A stretch of 64,000 nucleotides of DNA, from contig JAGYJQ010000003.1 in the NCBI GenBank assembly GCA_018401935.1, positions 124,001 through 188,000 on the forward strand, in the 5' to 3' direction. The translations under genes were made by a program, and so were the position numbers. The DNA comes from Balneolaceae bacterium (lineage in GTDB: Bacteria > Bacteroidota > Rhodothermia > Balneolales > Balneolaceae). Positions 16,119 through 26,159 of this stretch are shown in pieces. Below the pieces are notes generated by a model. It was not told the origin of the DNA and did not search any database. It saw nothing but the letters and a program-made list of their open reading frames with translations. Numbering within the stretch: position 1 is the first letter of the stretch; each line of letters opens with the position of its first letter.

Positions 16119-18638
16119 TCAAAAACGCACACTCAATCCAAGTTGGGCACTGCGACCCGATGCCGAAATTCCAGAGCTGTAGGGGCGATAACGCTGATCG
16201 GTCAGGTTTTCTAGTTGAATTATTATTTTCCCCCAATCAGCAAACTCCCATTGCCCAACTAGATTCCAAACCCCCCATGAAGGGGCATAAGGTAAACCCT
16301 CAGCATCAAGTGCATATAACTCGGTTTTTGCGCGTTCTGTAACCGCCATTTGACTATGTGCCTTTGTACCCTGGAACCGATGTATGAGAGATCCAGACCA
16401 TGAGTTATATTCATAACTTAGACTGTTTTCCCCAAAATAAGGTGCCGCATGTCTAGAAGGGCTTGACGAGCCATTATCCAGCTCCTCTTCACCCTTTTGT
16501 AGGTTAATTCGGTTTGTCAGCAACCATCGCGAACTTAGTTGGGTATCTGTACTCCACTGTATGCCATAGACTCGAGCATAGGCCGCATTTTGAATCGCCT
16601 GTATACGACTATCAATGCCTTGATAGGGCATGGTTGCTTGCCCGTTTAATTCATAATCCCTCCGAACCATGGCGTCTTCCAAATAGGTCCAGTAGGCACT
16701 CATTTCAACATTAAGCCTACTCAATACTCTATATAACATCCCTATGTCAATATTCCATGCGTATTCTGCTTTGAGATTTGGATTGGGAAGAGTTACCGCG
16801 CCAGGCTCTGAATCAAAAACCTTACCCATATCGTCCACATTAGGAGATCGAAAGGCCGTTCCCAAATTTAGCTTAAGAACCCAATCATTATTGGGCCGGC
16901 TTATAAGCCCAAGAGAACCTACAAGGGCTCGATCACGGAGCTTTGCTTGATCGAATAGTACTAAATCAAGGCGTTCTGAATTCCCAAATCGTGCATCGAT
17001 CCGGTAGGTATTATACCGTAAACCGGCTTGTAGCTTGGTCTTAGTGTTTAATTGAATATCCGAATGAACGAAAACAGCCGAAGAAATCCAAGTTGCGTTG
17101 GGGTATCTGGCCATACCAGGTTCGGATTCTTCTTCATATAAACGTTGCACATATCCTTCGGAATGTACCTTGTTTTGTACCCATTCCACCCCATAACTAA
17201 GTAATATACGATCGTTTAACCCCTTTATGGCGTCTATGTGGATAGCGTTGGCATGCACGAGTTCTTCCTGCTGTTCGGTAGATTCCTCTCCAAAGTTTCT
17301 ACTCATTCTGCTTTCCCAAAAATCCTGCTGGGCCCCTTTGATGATCAGTTGATCATAAACCGATTTATGTGCCCCACCACTTAGCTTTAGTGATAACAGA
17401 TGCATCTTCCAGCCCTGTGGGCCATAATCCCATCTCGCATATCGTGGTAATCCATCTCGCATTCGAAGATGACGGTCATATCTCCCGTAATTTGAGGTTT
17501 CAGAAAACTGAAAAGTGTACTGTATATCCATTCCTTCCGTGGGCTGCCAACGAATTTTTTGCAGGGTATTCCACTGATCATATCCTGATGGAATTTGTAG
17601 TAATGGGTCGCTCTGCTGGACTATTTCATCAGGAACCCGACCCTTAATAAGTGGCTCGGCAGTTCCTTGCACTATATCTGCAGGATAGCTTTTCACGTAA
17701 TAGTTTTTCACATAGTCATCTGGGCCATTCGATCCTTGCCTAAGATGGTCGTACTGCCATCGACTAATGCTTCCAAGCCACGCCCATTTATTCCACCCTA
17801 ACTGTAGATCCAGGTGTCCGGTGCGTTCATTATTAGCCGTTGTCCCTCGAATCACCGCTTTCCCACTGGCAATGGGATTAAATACTTTTCTTAAACTATC
17901 CAAGGCAAATTCTGGGGTTAAGGTTTCAAAGCTCATTACCCCACCAATGGCATCGCTCCCATACATCACCGAACTAGGGCCAAATAATATTTCCGTGCGG
18001 TGCATAGAAAAAGGATCTAGGTTAATGACATTCTGTATGTTACCGCTTCTAAAAATAGCCGTATTCATACGGATTCCATCCACACTATACAGCAACCGGT
18101 TGGTGGCAAAACCTCGAATCATGGGACTACCGCCCCCTTGTTGGCTTTTTTGGATAAAGACTTTCCCGCTGAGCCCTAGCACATCTGCCATCGTTTGCGG
18201 TTGGCGACGCTGAATTACTTCCGGCTCTATGACTGTAATAGCTTGCGAAACGGAGGAATAATTTTGCCTCCATCGGGTTGATGATACCACTAAATCGTCC
18301 AATTGAAAGGTTTCAGACTCTATATATAAGGTATCACCCAATGCCCGCAACTGCTCATAACTGAACACGCTTTTTCGATATCCCAAAGCTTGAATTTCAA
18401 TCTGTTCTTGACCCTTAAAACGGTCTATCCGGACTTGCCCTTTTGCATTAGTTATTTCGGATATGGCTGCTTTTTGGCTCCAAAAACTAACCCCAATGAC
18501 AGGGGATTTATCCTTGGCATCCAACACCAATAACACAATGGGCTCATTATCTTGGGGCATAGGAAGTGCAGCGTACATAGCGGTACTTAGCACTAGACCA
18601 GCCATGAGTGTCAAAAAGGACATAGACCGAATAGACAT
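16119..18638 (-). CDS. TonB-dependent outer-membrane receptor
   Basis: A 22-stranded barrel receptor for active import across the outer membrane. I use the ATG at 18638 because it gives a clean signal peptide (SFLTLMAGLVLSTAMYA); an in-frame ATG at 18677 would add 13 residues. A carboxypeptidase-regulatory-like domain comes first (VLDAKDKSPVIGVSFWS), then the plug (TMADVLGLSGKVFIQKSQQGGGSPMIRGFATNRLLYSVDGIRMN) and the barrel, ending in an aromatic residue (LGLSVRF). The plug wording, with NRLLYSVDGIRMN and FGPSSVMYGSDAIGG, is closest to what I know from the haem/haemoglobin receptor group, but the ligand is unproven. It lies 83 bases after the AlkD-type gene on the same strand. Confidence 0.9.
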   Translation of the reverse strand: MSIRSMSFLTLMAGLVLSTAMYAALPMPQDNEPIVLLVLDAKDKSPVIGVSFWSQKAAISEITNAKGQVRIDRFKGQEQIEIQALGYRKSVFSYEQLRALGDTLYIESETFQLDDLVVSSTRWRQNYSSVSQAITVIEPEVIQRRQPQTMADVLGLSGKVFIQKSQQGGGSPMIRGFATNRLLYSVDGIRMNTAIFRSGNIQNVINLDPFSMHRTEILFGPSSVMYGSDAIGGVMSFETLTPEFALDSLRKVFNPIASGKAVIRGTTANNERTGHLDLQLGWNKWAWLGSISRWQYDHLRQGSNGPDDYVKNYYVKSYPADIVQGTAEPLIKGRVPDEIVQQSDPLLQIPSGYDQWNTLQKIRWQPTEGMDIQYTFQFSETSNYGRYDRHLRMRDGLPRYARWDYGPQGWKMHLLSLKLSGGAHKSVYDQLIIKGAQQDFWESRMSRNFGEESTEQQEELVHANAIHIDAIKGLNDRILLSYGVEWVQNKVHSEGYVQRLYEEESEPGMARYPNATWISSAVFVHSDIQLNTKTKLQAGLRYNTYRIDARFGNSERLDLVLFDQAKLRDRALVGSLGLISRPNNDWVLKLNLGTAFRSPNVDDMGKVFDSEPGAVTLPNPNLKAEYAWNIDIGMLYRVLSRLNVEMSAYWTYLEDAMVRRDYELNGQATMPYQGIDSRIQAIQNAAYARVYGIQWSTDTQLSSRWLLTNRINLQKGEEELDNGSSSPSRHAAPYFGENSLSYEYNSWSGSLIHRFQGTKAHSQMAVTERAKTELYALDAEGLPYAPSWGVWNLVGQWEFADWGKIIIQLENLTDQRYRPYSSGISASGRSAQLGLSVRF

Positions 18639-18721
18639 CGATCTGGAGATTTCAGATATGATAGATGGATGTATCATTATCTCGGAATATAACAGTTATG
18701 ACATCGAAGAAGAGTAAGGAA

Positions 18722-19441
18722 TTAATTTTTTACTTCTCCCAACAAGTACGCCTTACGTAGGGGTTCCTCTAATCGCTCAATAGCATAACGAAGCATGGTT
18801 CTAGGCATCTGAGTATAGTATTGGTTAAGAAATTCTAACAATACTTCTTCTTCCATTTTACCCACTTCACGGAGCATCCAGCCAACAGCCTTATGAATAA
18901 GATCATGTGGATGGGTGAATAATCGACCGGCCATCCAAAGGGTACTAGAATAATCGCCCCGTTTGATAAACCGGTACGTACTCATCACGGCAATACGCAC
19001 TTCCCACAAATCCTGCGAACCCACCCATTCCATAAGAACACTTCGATCTCTATCCCAAAACCAATCTCCCAAGACTTTATGAGCCGAGGTATCCACCAAG
19101 TCCCAATTATTGATATACGCTCGGTATTCTATGTACCACGCTACCCACTGCTCTTTTTCCTTTTCACTCTTTGCTTTTTCATACCAGTGAGTCAAAATAA
19201 AAAGGGCTGTTAGGCGCACTTCATGTACAGGATGTTCAATGAGTATGGGCCACTGATCTGCTGATAAATCCCTCCATACTTCCTTAGCTATTGCGCGTTG
19301 ATTCGGTACTCGGATCCCCCAAAAAATATCTCCCTCCCCATATTGCCCTTTTCCCGTCTTAAAAAATCCTTGCATACGCGCTGCATGCTCTTCATTGGCT
19401 TGCTGCTTTAAGAGTGACACTACGTTTTCAGCTGAAATCAT
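18722..19441 (-). CDS. DNA alkylation repair protein (AlkD-like HEAT-repeat glycosylase)
   Basis: A 239-residue all-helical protein of the AlkC/AlkD class, which remove 3- and 7-alkylpurines from DNA. Family signatures are VPNQRAIAKEVW near residue 48, the central NNWDLVDTSAHKVLGDWFW (with W and D that correspond to the catalytic pair of AlkD), WEVRIAVMSTYRFIKRGD, and HDLIHKAVGWMLREVGK close to the C-terminus. Six or more helical pairs can be drawn. Between it and the phosphatase stop are 104 bases with no obvious signal. The TonB receptor follows, though the two have no evident functional link. Confidence 0.9.
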   Translation of the reverse strand: MISAENVVSLLKQQANEEHAARMQGFFKTGKGQYGEGDIFWGIRVPNQRAIAKEVWRDLSADQWPILIEHPVHEVRLTALFILTHWYEKAKSEKEKEQWVAWYIEYRAYINNWDLVDTSAHKVLGDWFWDRDRSVLMEWVGSQDLWEVRIAVMSTYRFIKRGDYSSTLWMAGRLFTHPHDLIHKAVGWMLREVGKMEEEVLLEFLNQYYTQMPRTMLRYAIERLEEPLRKAYLLGEVKN

Positions 19442-19545
19442 GGCAGGGGATTGGCTCGTTGAAGTACTTGCTTTTCACAGCACTATACTATTCAAGCCGA
19501 ATCAAAAAAGCAACACGTTTCGCCCAAACACCGATTTAACTCGTA

Positions 19546-20835
19546 TTAAGGTGTTAAACCGACCCAAATATTCGAACGGTTTTCCGGTGTTTCTAACAGT
19601 AGCTTAATCCATTTTTTATCCTGAAACTCAAATCCATTTAAGGCCACCGAATCAGGAATACTCCATTCATACTGCCCATTAGATAAATTTATCTCCGCAA
19701 TGGATACATACTCATCTTTCCCCCCACGAGAAAACTCATCTGAAATACTATATGATAGTTTTCCCATCACACTATCGCTCACTCCATAATACTCCCACTC
19801 GATGAGTTGAACATTTTCTTGTTCACTCTCTCGGGTTGATAGGTGCGAGGTCAGCACAGGGCCAATAAATGGAATACCATCTAACTCTGAGCGTTGAGTG
19901 ACTGGCATATCTAAGCCTAAATGATATACAAGGGAGGGGTAAAGATCGACGTGTTTTAGGTGGGCTGAATTAAAATGGGTATTTAGATTTGTAGCCTGCA
20001 CCGCAAACCAAACTTCTTTTTCACGCTCAGTTTGGCCTCCATGCCCATATCCGTAAGGTAAACTACGACCATGATCCGTTGTCACAGCTACAAACCAATC
20101 TTCGTTATATTGCTCCTGTCGTTGTAAAACGGCATCATAGATGAGCCCAACTAAAGAATCGGCATATGTTATCGATGCACGATGTCGTTCGTCTTCACCA
20201 AACATATGGCCGGTATCATCGGTATACCATAAGTACACCCATGAAAAGTCGGGGCCTTCTGCTAAAATGACTTCAGCAGCCTCAGTAGCTACTCGTGTAT
20301 CCACTTTCTGAACCCATCCAGAATCTTGAGGGAATTCCTCTACATTTAGATCATAGCCGTCTCGGATAAAATCAATTTCTACTCCACCGGCCTCTTCAAG
20401 CCCTTCCCCAATAAGCTTTGTTCGGTTATCAGTCCAAGATGAAAAAAGGGCCGTTGTTAACTCCGGTGATTGTTCATGAATCAGTCGGAACAAAGAATAA
20501 TAGTGATAGTTTGGAGCATTAATACCATTTGTATATACATTATGTTTGTTTGCCCAAGTACCTGTTAGTACGTTATTGTACCCTATTGCGGAGGCCGTTG
20601 GAGACTCTGAATACCCGTCTGCTATGCCCCCCGTCGTTGCCGTATTGAACCCGCCCATGGCTGAAATAGCATCAATATTAGGTGTAGGAGTAGACTGTAA
20701 CACATCGGTCGATATCCCATCAACTATGATATAGATGGCTTTTGGAATAGCTGTACCCTTTTCATCTTGTAACAGATTACAGTGTAAAGTAGTGATCGCA
20801 AGTAGTACAAAAATAAGTATACGGTTCATATTCAT
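19546..20835 (-). CDS. Alkaline phosphatase-superfamily lipoprotein (phosphodiesterase / nucleotide pyrophosphatase-like)
   Basis: An exported, probably lipid-anchored enzyme of 429 residues. The N-terminus (RILIFVLLAITTLHC) looks like a type II signal with cysteine near residue 19. Metal-site motifs of the superfamily are present: AIYIIVDGISTDVL (first Asp), the nucleophile region TATTGGIADGYSESPTASAIGY, YLWYTDDTGHMFGEDE, and VTTDHGRSLPYGYGHGG with Asp-His and a further His. These fit a two-zinc enzyme acting on phosphomonoesters or diesters. It follows susD on the same strand, though a terminator-like hairpin lies between. The pairing suggests that the SusCD pore imports a phosphorylated substrate or its dephosphorylated product. 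Confidence 0.85.
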   Translation of the reverse strand: MNMNRILIFVLLAITTLHCNLLQDEKGTAIPKAIYIIVDGISTDVLQSTPTPNIDAISAMGGFNTATTGGIADGYSESPTASAIGYNNVLTGTWANKHNVYTNGINAPNYHYYSLFRLIHEQSPELTTALFSSWTDNRTKLIGEGLEEAGGVEIDFIRDGYDLNVEEFPQDSGWVQKVDTRVATEAAEVILAEGPDFSWVYLWYTDDTGHMFGEDERHRASITYADSLVGLIYDAVLQRQEQYNEDWFVAVTTDHGRSLPYGYGHGGQTEREKEVWFAVQATNLNTHFNSAHLKHVDLYPSLVYHLGLDMPVTQRSELDGIPFIGPVLTSHLSTRESEQENVQLIEWEYYGVSDSVMGKLSYSISDEFSRGGKDEYVSIAEINLSNGQYEWSIPDSVALNGFEFQDKKWIKLLLETPENRSNIWVGLTP

Positions 20836-20862
20836 GATGTTGATTTATGGTCTAATATACAG

Positions 20863-20895
20863 TAAAAGAAAACCCCACCTTCACGTGGGATTTTC
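20863..20895 (-). terminator. Intrinsic terminator between susD and the phosphatase gene
   Basis: On the minus strand, AAAAUCCCAC pairs with GUGGGGUUUU (one G-U pair) around a six-base loop, and UUUUCUUUU follows. It is the best-formed terminator in the window after that at 59840. It lies after the susD stop and before the phosphatase start, so it could end the susCD transcript or allow only partial read-through. Confidence 0.7.
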
Positions 20896-20960
20896 ATAAA
20901 CAGATAGTCTTATTTAATTCTGTGTCTTTCTCTCTTGAACTAATGAGGTCATCAGTAATA

Positions 20961-22751
20961 TTACCACCCAAACGATTGGGTCAAATTCGGATTTATTTGT
21001 ACTTCAGTAAATGGTATAGGTCGATAATAATCTTTGGGCGCTTCGAATGTACCATTTGAATCTCTAGCCAAAACTGCTCCTGAAGTACCATTTTCTAAGA
21101 ATACACTAGCCGTGCTGCCGTATGGCCCTGCACGATAGTAAATGAGTTGTTTACCAAGTGCATTTACTTCACGGTTCTCAGAGCTTGGAATGGTTTCAGT
21201 TTCCCCAATTAATTTGATATCTGGAATGCCGTCGCCCGTCACATCATGGTTCCCTAATCCACTAAAATAAGGCCCCTTAGGAAGGGTTTCAAACAACTGT
21301 CCAGCTCCATATCGTAGTACATCTTCATATCGGTGATCCTCGTTAAACAACTCTACGCGGCGTTCGCGACGGATTTCAAGAAGTACTGCGTTTGCAACAT
21401 TCGGGTAACGTGCCTGTAACATTGGATCTGCTGCTGTGCCCATGGTTAGATGAGGCATGCCTACTCGATCGCGTAATTTATTCACGGTGGCATCCAAAAC
21501 CCCCTGGTTAATGCTGCCCAACTCCGCCATTGCTTCGGCATAAATCAGAAGTACTTCAGCATATCGTAAGACTGGGACGTCTAAAGATTCTTGAGTAGTT
21601 GCTTCCGCCGAATTTACAAACCACTTTATAGTATGATACCCAGTAAAGTTTCTGTTGAATTCCTGAATATATTCTGTACCATTTTCACCCTGTGCATAGG
21701 TACCTGAATTATTAATAATCCACCCTGGATACGCAAAACTTTGGGAGAGTCGTGGATCTCTATTTGTAAATTCCTCCACAAAAGAATGGGTATTATAGTC
21801 AGGTTGGCTAGAATAGAAGCTACCATCACTCATAAGGTAAGATTGAACCATCGCCTTGGTGTGAGACTGTTCATACTGCCCAAAACCGGCACCCCACCAT
21901 CCTGAATTACGATTACCAGAAATACTTCTGTTTAATAGTATCACCTCTGAGTTCCCTTGTAAATCCGTTGATGTGAATAAAGCGCCGTACGCATCAGCAG
22001 AACCACTATTAAAAATGTCATAGCGCCCTGTGTCCATAACATACTTGGCTTGATCACGAGCAATCTGTAGATACGTATCAGCCGTCCCAGTTAAGTTCAG
22101 ATAGCTATGATACTTTCTGAATGTTCCCTCAAATAATGCGTAACGAGCCATATAGGTACGTACCACATCATTTTTCACCTCTCCTGCAGACGCTGTTTCG
22201 CGAACATGTTCCGCGGCAAAAGTCAAATCTTCAAAGATTTTATCTACCACAAATTCACGACTATCAACGGCTTTATAAAGATCTTGATCGTCCGTACCAA
22301 GTACTTTATCGTACCAAGGCACATTGCCAAATCGTTGCACTTTGTCCATATAAAACCGGGCTCTGTGGAAACGAGCCACCCCTTCAAAGTGGTCCAAGGT
22401 TTCTTGAGGGACATCTGCTTTTTCGAAGTTTTCAAGAAAATAGTTGATGTTTCTTAGCTTTGACCAACTCCATCCTGCATTAAAGTCTTGGGCTGTTAGA
22501 TCAAATACCATCACATTTCGCAACTCTGAGGATCCTGAAGTCGTCGCATCATCGGATTGTTCATGGTTAAGATCCATAACGTTTGGCCAATCAATCATAG
22601 AATTGACGTACATCTGTAGATCTTCTGCAGAATTGAAGAAGTTTTCTCGCCCAATTTCTGTTTTGGGTTCCACATTCAATAAGCTGTCGTCGCACTGCAT
22701 TATCAGGAGTGCAACGAGAACAAGGATATTTACTTTAAATAGTGATTTCAT
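20961..22751 (-). CDS. SusD/RagB-family outer-membrane nutrient-binding lipoprotein
   Basis: Surface lid of a SusCD importer. A lipoprotein signal (VALLIMQC, cysteine 20) is followed by the SusD N-terminal segment (LLNVEPKTEIGRENFFNSAEDLQMYVNSMI), TPR-like helices carrying FHRARFYMDKVQRFGNVPWYDKVL, and the C-terminal SusD hallmark DVPVLRYAEVLLIYAEAMAELG together with EIRRERRVELFNEDHRYEDVLRYG. The length of 596 is typical. It starts 23 bases after susC, as these pairs almost always do. Neither protein tells its ligand. The nearby phosphatase rather than a glycosidase argues against a standard polysaccharide locus. Confidence 0.95.
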   Translation of the reverse strand: MKSLFKVNILVLVALLIMQCDDSLLNVEPKTEIGRENFFNSAEDLQMYVNSMIDWPNVMDLNHEQSDDATTSGSSELRNVMVFDLTAQDFNAGWSWSKLRNINYFLENFEKADVPQETLDHFEGVARFHRARFYMDKVQRFGNVPWYDKVLGTDDQDLYKAVDSREFVVDKIFEDLTFAAEHVRETASAGEVKNDVVRTYMARYALFEGTFRKYHSYLNLTGTADTYLQIARDQAKYVMDTGRYDIFNSGSADAYGALFTSTDLQGNSEVILLNRSISGNRNSGWWGAGFGQYEQSHTKAMVQSYLMSDGSFYSSQPDYNTHSFVEEFTNRDPRLSQSFAYPGWIINNSGTYAQGENGTEYIQEFNRNFTGYHTIKWFVNSAEATTQESLDVPVLRYAEVLLIYAEAMAELGSINQGVLDATVNKLRDRVGMPHLTMGTAADPMLQARYPNVANAVLLEIRRERRVELFNEDHRYEDVLRYGAGQLFETLPKGPYFSGLGNHDVTGDGIPDIKLIGETETIPSSENREVNALGKQLIYYRAGPYGSTASVFLENGTSGAVLARDSNGTFEAPKDYYRPIPFTEVQINPNLTQSFGW

Positions 22752-22774
22752 AATTATTGAAATTGGATCTTAAA

Positions 22775-25700
22775 TTAAAATTGAACGTTTATGCCAAGCG
22801 AATAACGACGCTGGAATGGGTATACGTAGCCTCGACCATTATTTGTAACCGCTTCAGGATCGACTATATCCGATATTTCTGACCATTCCATCAGGTTTTC
22901 TCCGCTCAAATACACACGTACTTGAGAAAGGCCTAATGACTGGATTATTTCACCCGGCAAGCGATACCCAATGGTTAAATTCTTCCAACGGAGATAGGAA
23001 GCATCTAGCAGATATTTGTCATTTGGTGTACTACCCGCTCCATAGGTATTTACATCCATGTTCCATGCTTGAAGTACTGGATATCGACTATCCGTATTGG
23101 CATTAGCAAGACCCATGTCGATATATTTTTGTGAATGCTGAGACATTGCTTCAGGGCTATCATCTGCCGCGCGGTAGTAATCTAGTAAATGAGTGAATCC
23201 ACCGTTATAGGGCTGCTGGTGAAATCCCCAAAATACATAGTGAAATGGGTAATAATCTCTTTTTCCTATGCCTTGGAAAAATGTTTGGACATCAAACCCT
23301 TTGTAATTGAAGTCTAGATTTATTCCAAATCTATATCGAGCCTCTGAATTCCCAATTACCTTCATATCACCTGGATCAGCTACAGTTGTACCTTTGGTGA
23401 TAACGCCATCACCATTTACATCTGCATATTTAATGGAGCCAACGGTAGTAGGTATAGCACCCCAAGGTACCATTGAATTTTGGTCTGGAGAGTTAGCAAT
23501 TTCTTCCTCACTTTCAAAGAAACCATCAACAGTCATTCCCCAAATCTCCCCAATCTGTGCACCTACATAATATTGGTTTAAATTTTGGTTAGGATTGTCA
23601 AATGAAGTTATTTCGGATTGAGCATCGGCAAGAGTTAATCGGGCACCAAATGATAAGCGGTCATCTAGAAAGTTTACGTTATCACGGTAATTGACTGCTA
23701 CTTCCCAACCTTTGGTACGCAAATCAGCCGCGTTTTCATTAGGCTCGGAAGTTCCCAATACCGATGGTAATTCTTTCCCTAGGGTAAGCATTCCTTCGGT
23801 ATCTCTTGTGTAGAGATCTAGATTAAATTGAAGTTTACTATCAAGCAGCTCTACATCAAGACCAATGTTTTGAGAGGTTACTTCTTCCCAAGTATAATTT
23901 GAAGAAACCATACCCGGTGCCGAGATAGAAAGGGGGCGGTTATTATCAACCAGATATCCACTATTGTAGGTGCTCATGCTTGGGATATACCCAAAATCAG
24001 ATACCGATTGGTTCCCCAATGTTCCGTAGGATGCGCGCAATTTGAACACATTAATGGCATCCACATTAAAGAAACTCTCCTGATCCAATCTCCACCCCAA
24101 TGAAGCGGAAGGAAAGAAACCAAAGCGATCATTTTCGGGGAATCTGGAAGATCCATCGTAACGGCCGTTAAACTCGATAATATACTTATCCTTGAATATG
24201 TAGTTTAATCGACCAAACACTCCCTGCACAGCCCATCCTGTATAAGAATCGCTGGTATTGGTACTACCCAAAGCCAGTGAAATAGAGGGTAGGGAAGAGG
24301 AAATTACATCCGTGATAGAGGTATTTACTCTATAGAAATCATACGACTCTTGGTTGTAACCAATAATACCAGAGAACTGATGATCTTGAAATTGCTTATT
24401 TAATGATGCGTATAGGTTCAATACCTGATAATCATAATCCATTCGGTATCGATACACAGCCGTATTACCTAGCTCACGAACATCATTAGGACCGTATCCA
24501 ATACGATATTTTTTGTAATCCCAATCGTAATTTCGCTTTTCGCTTCGAATCGTATAATCAGCATTAAGTGATAGTAGAGACGGAATAATATCGGATCGTA
24601 AAGTAAAAGTCGTTTGGAACTTATTGTATTCATCCACAAAATCCCCACCTTCTGTTAACTGGGCGGCTAATTGACCCGCAGCTGAATTCGCCCAGGTTCC
24701 ATCTGGATTTTTATGCCATGATGTAGGCGCTAATAAGTAGAACGACTCCATGGATGAACTCTCGCCACTTAAATAGGAAGGGGCATTACGAGAAGACTGA
24801 GTCATTTGAGTTAAATTGGTTATGTTGAAAAACTGATTTAACCGGTACTCAACATTTGAACGGATCCCTAAACGCTCGAAGTTATCATCATCGATTTGAA
24901 GTGCCCCATCTTGGTTGTCCATCGACCCAGATAAATAATAGTTCGTATTGGATGTGGACCCGCTCAGGCTTAAGGTGTTATTAGATGACATTCCATAATC
25001 CGATAGGAAATAGTCTGACCAATCCCTGTTTCCCATATACTGCCACTGGGAAGAATTACTAGGATTGACTCTGACTGCTTCTGTACTACTAGGATTATCG
25101 GAACGATCTCTCGCCCATGCATACATGTCATCGGAATAATTAATGTAGTCCCAAGGAGTAGCATCACTCGAATTTTCCTGCCATCTCATATATACATAAG
25201 GATCTGTTACCTTTTCAGGAATGACCGTAGGGGTATCCCAACTTGTGCGATGAGTATAATTCACATTCATTTGTTCACCTCCACCACGCTTAGTTTCAAT
25301 AAGTAGCACGCCAAACGCAGCTCTAGCTCCATAAATGGCCGCGGATGATGCATCCTTTAGCACGGATATACTACTCACATCTTGTGCATCTAGAAGGTTT
25401 AAATCGCGAGCTTCGGCAGGAATTCCATCAATTAGTATGAGCGGAGAGCCTCCATTGATAGAAGTATAACCACGGATGTTAATGATTGGCTCGGTTCCTG
25501 GGGCGCCGGCCGTGTAATCAATATTTAGGTTCGGGATAAGCCCTTGAAGTCCCTGTGTTACGTTTGAGATAGACCTTAGTTCTAGGGCCTCCATATCCAC
25601 TTCATCTACAGCACCTGAAAGATTTGCGCGTTTTTGTGTACCAAAGCCAACCACTACCGCTTCTTCCAATAAAAGCACATCGGGTTCAAGTACAATGTTC

Positions 25701-26005
25701 ATCGTTTGACCCTGAATGGTTTGCTCTTTGGAAATGTAGCCTATGTAAGAGAATTTAAGTGCTGTAAAACCGGCTGGGACATCCAAACTAAAACGTCCCA
25801 TGGCATCGGTTTGAGTGCCAATAACCACGCCACTCTCGGTCTCTGATCCTACAACAACAATGCTTACTCCAGCAAGTGGCTCGGAAGTAACAGCGTCAGA
25901 AACAGACCCTGATATGGATTGCGATTGGGCGAAAACACTAAATGAACAGCTCGCTAAAAGAACAATAGCAAAACATATTCCATATAGACTGCGTAATCTT
26001 TTCAT
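22775..26005 (-). CDS. SusC/RagA-family TonB-linked outer-membrane transporter
   Basis: The barrel of the SusCD importer, 1076 residues. In order: signal peptide ending SVFAQ, a carboxypeptidase-D regulatory-like domain (ISGSVSDAVTSEPLAGVSIVV), a TonB-box-like stretch (LEEAVVVGFGTQKR), the plug with the SusC marks NIRGYTSINGGSPLILIDGIP and SISVLKDASSAAIYGARAAFGVLLIETK, and the long barrel. The C-terminal strand ends RRYSLGINVQF. No anti-sigma/ECF pair is next to it, so its control is not visible. The 154-base region upstream is AT-rich with no clear TAnnTTTG box. Confidence 0.96.
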   Translation of the reverse strand: MKRLRSLYGICFAIVLLASCSFSVFAQSQSISGSVSDAVTSEPLAGVSIVVVGSETESGVVIGTQTDAMGRFSLDVPAGFTALKFSYIGYISKEQTIQGQTMNIVLEPDVLLLEEAVVVGFGTQKRANLSGAVDEVDMEALELRSISNVTQGLQGLIPNLNIDYTAGAPGTEPIINIRGYTSINGGSPLILIDGIPAEARDLNLLDAQDVSSISVLKDASSAAIYGARAAFGVLLIETKRGGGEQMNVNYTHRTSWDTPTVIPEKVTDPYVYMRWQENSSDATPWDYINYSDDMYAWARDRSDNPSSTEAVRVNPSNSSQWQYMGNRDWSDYFLSDYGMSSNNTLSLSGSTSNTNYYLSGSMDNQDGALQIDDDNFERLGIRSNVEYRLNQFFNITNLTQMTQSSRNAPSYLSGESSSMESFYLLAPTSWHKNPDGTWANSAAGQLAAQLTEGGDFVDEYNKFQTTFTLRSDIIPSLLSLNADYTIRSEKRNYDWDYKKYRIGYGPNDVRELGNTAVYRYRMDYDYQVLNLYASLNKQFQDHQFSGIIGYNQESYDFYRVNTSITDVISSSLPSISLALGSTNTSDSYTGWAVQGVFGRLNYIFKDKYIIEFNGRYDGSSRFPENDRFGFFPSASLGWRLDQESFFNVDAINVFKLRASYGTLGNQSVSDFGYIPSMSTYNSGYLVDNNRPLSISAPGMVSSNYTWEEVTSQNIGLDVELLDSKLQFNLDLYTRDTEGMLTLGKELPSVLGTSEPNENAADLRTKGWEVAVNYRDNVNFLDDRLSFGARLTLADAQSEITSFDNPNQNLNQYYVGAQIGEIWGMTVDGFFESEEEIANSPDQNSMVPWGAIPTTVGSIKYADVNGDGVITKGTTVADPGDMKVIGNSEARYRFGINLDFNYKGFDVQTFFQGIGKRDYYPFHYVFWGFHQQPYNGGFTHLLDYYRAADDSPEAMSQHSQKYIDMGLANANTDSRYPVLQAWNMDVNTYGAGSTPNDKYLLDASYLRWKNLTIGYRLPGEIIQSLGLSQVRVYLSGENLMEWSEISDIVDPEAVTNNGRGYVYPFQRRYSLGINVQF

Positions 26006-26159
26006 GAATAGTAGATTTGTATTAAAGTTTAAGACTTTAAAAACTACTCACTATGTGTTAGCAATTTGTTACGCTATTATTTCAATTAGTTTACCCAAAG
26101 CAATTAAGTTTACAAATATTTAATACATGTTTAACAATCCACTAACAAAACTCGACTTT

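Noticed and set aside
16160-18213. Several rightward reading frames of 60-148 codons inside the TonB receptor gene
   Set aside because: They are antisense shadows of a secure barrel protein; no family features.
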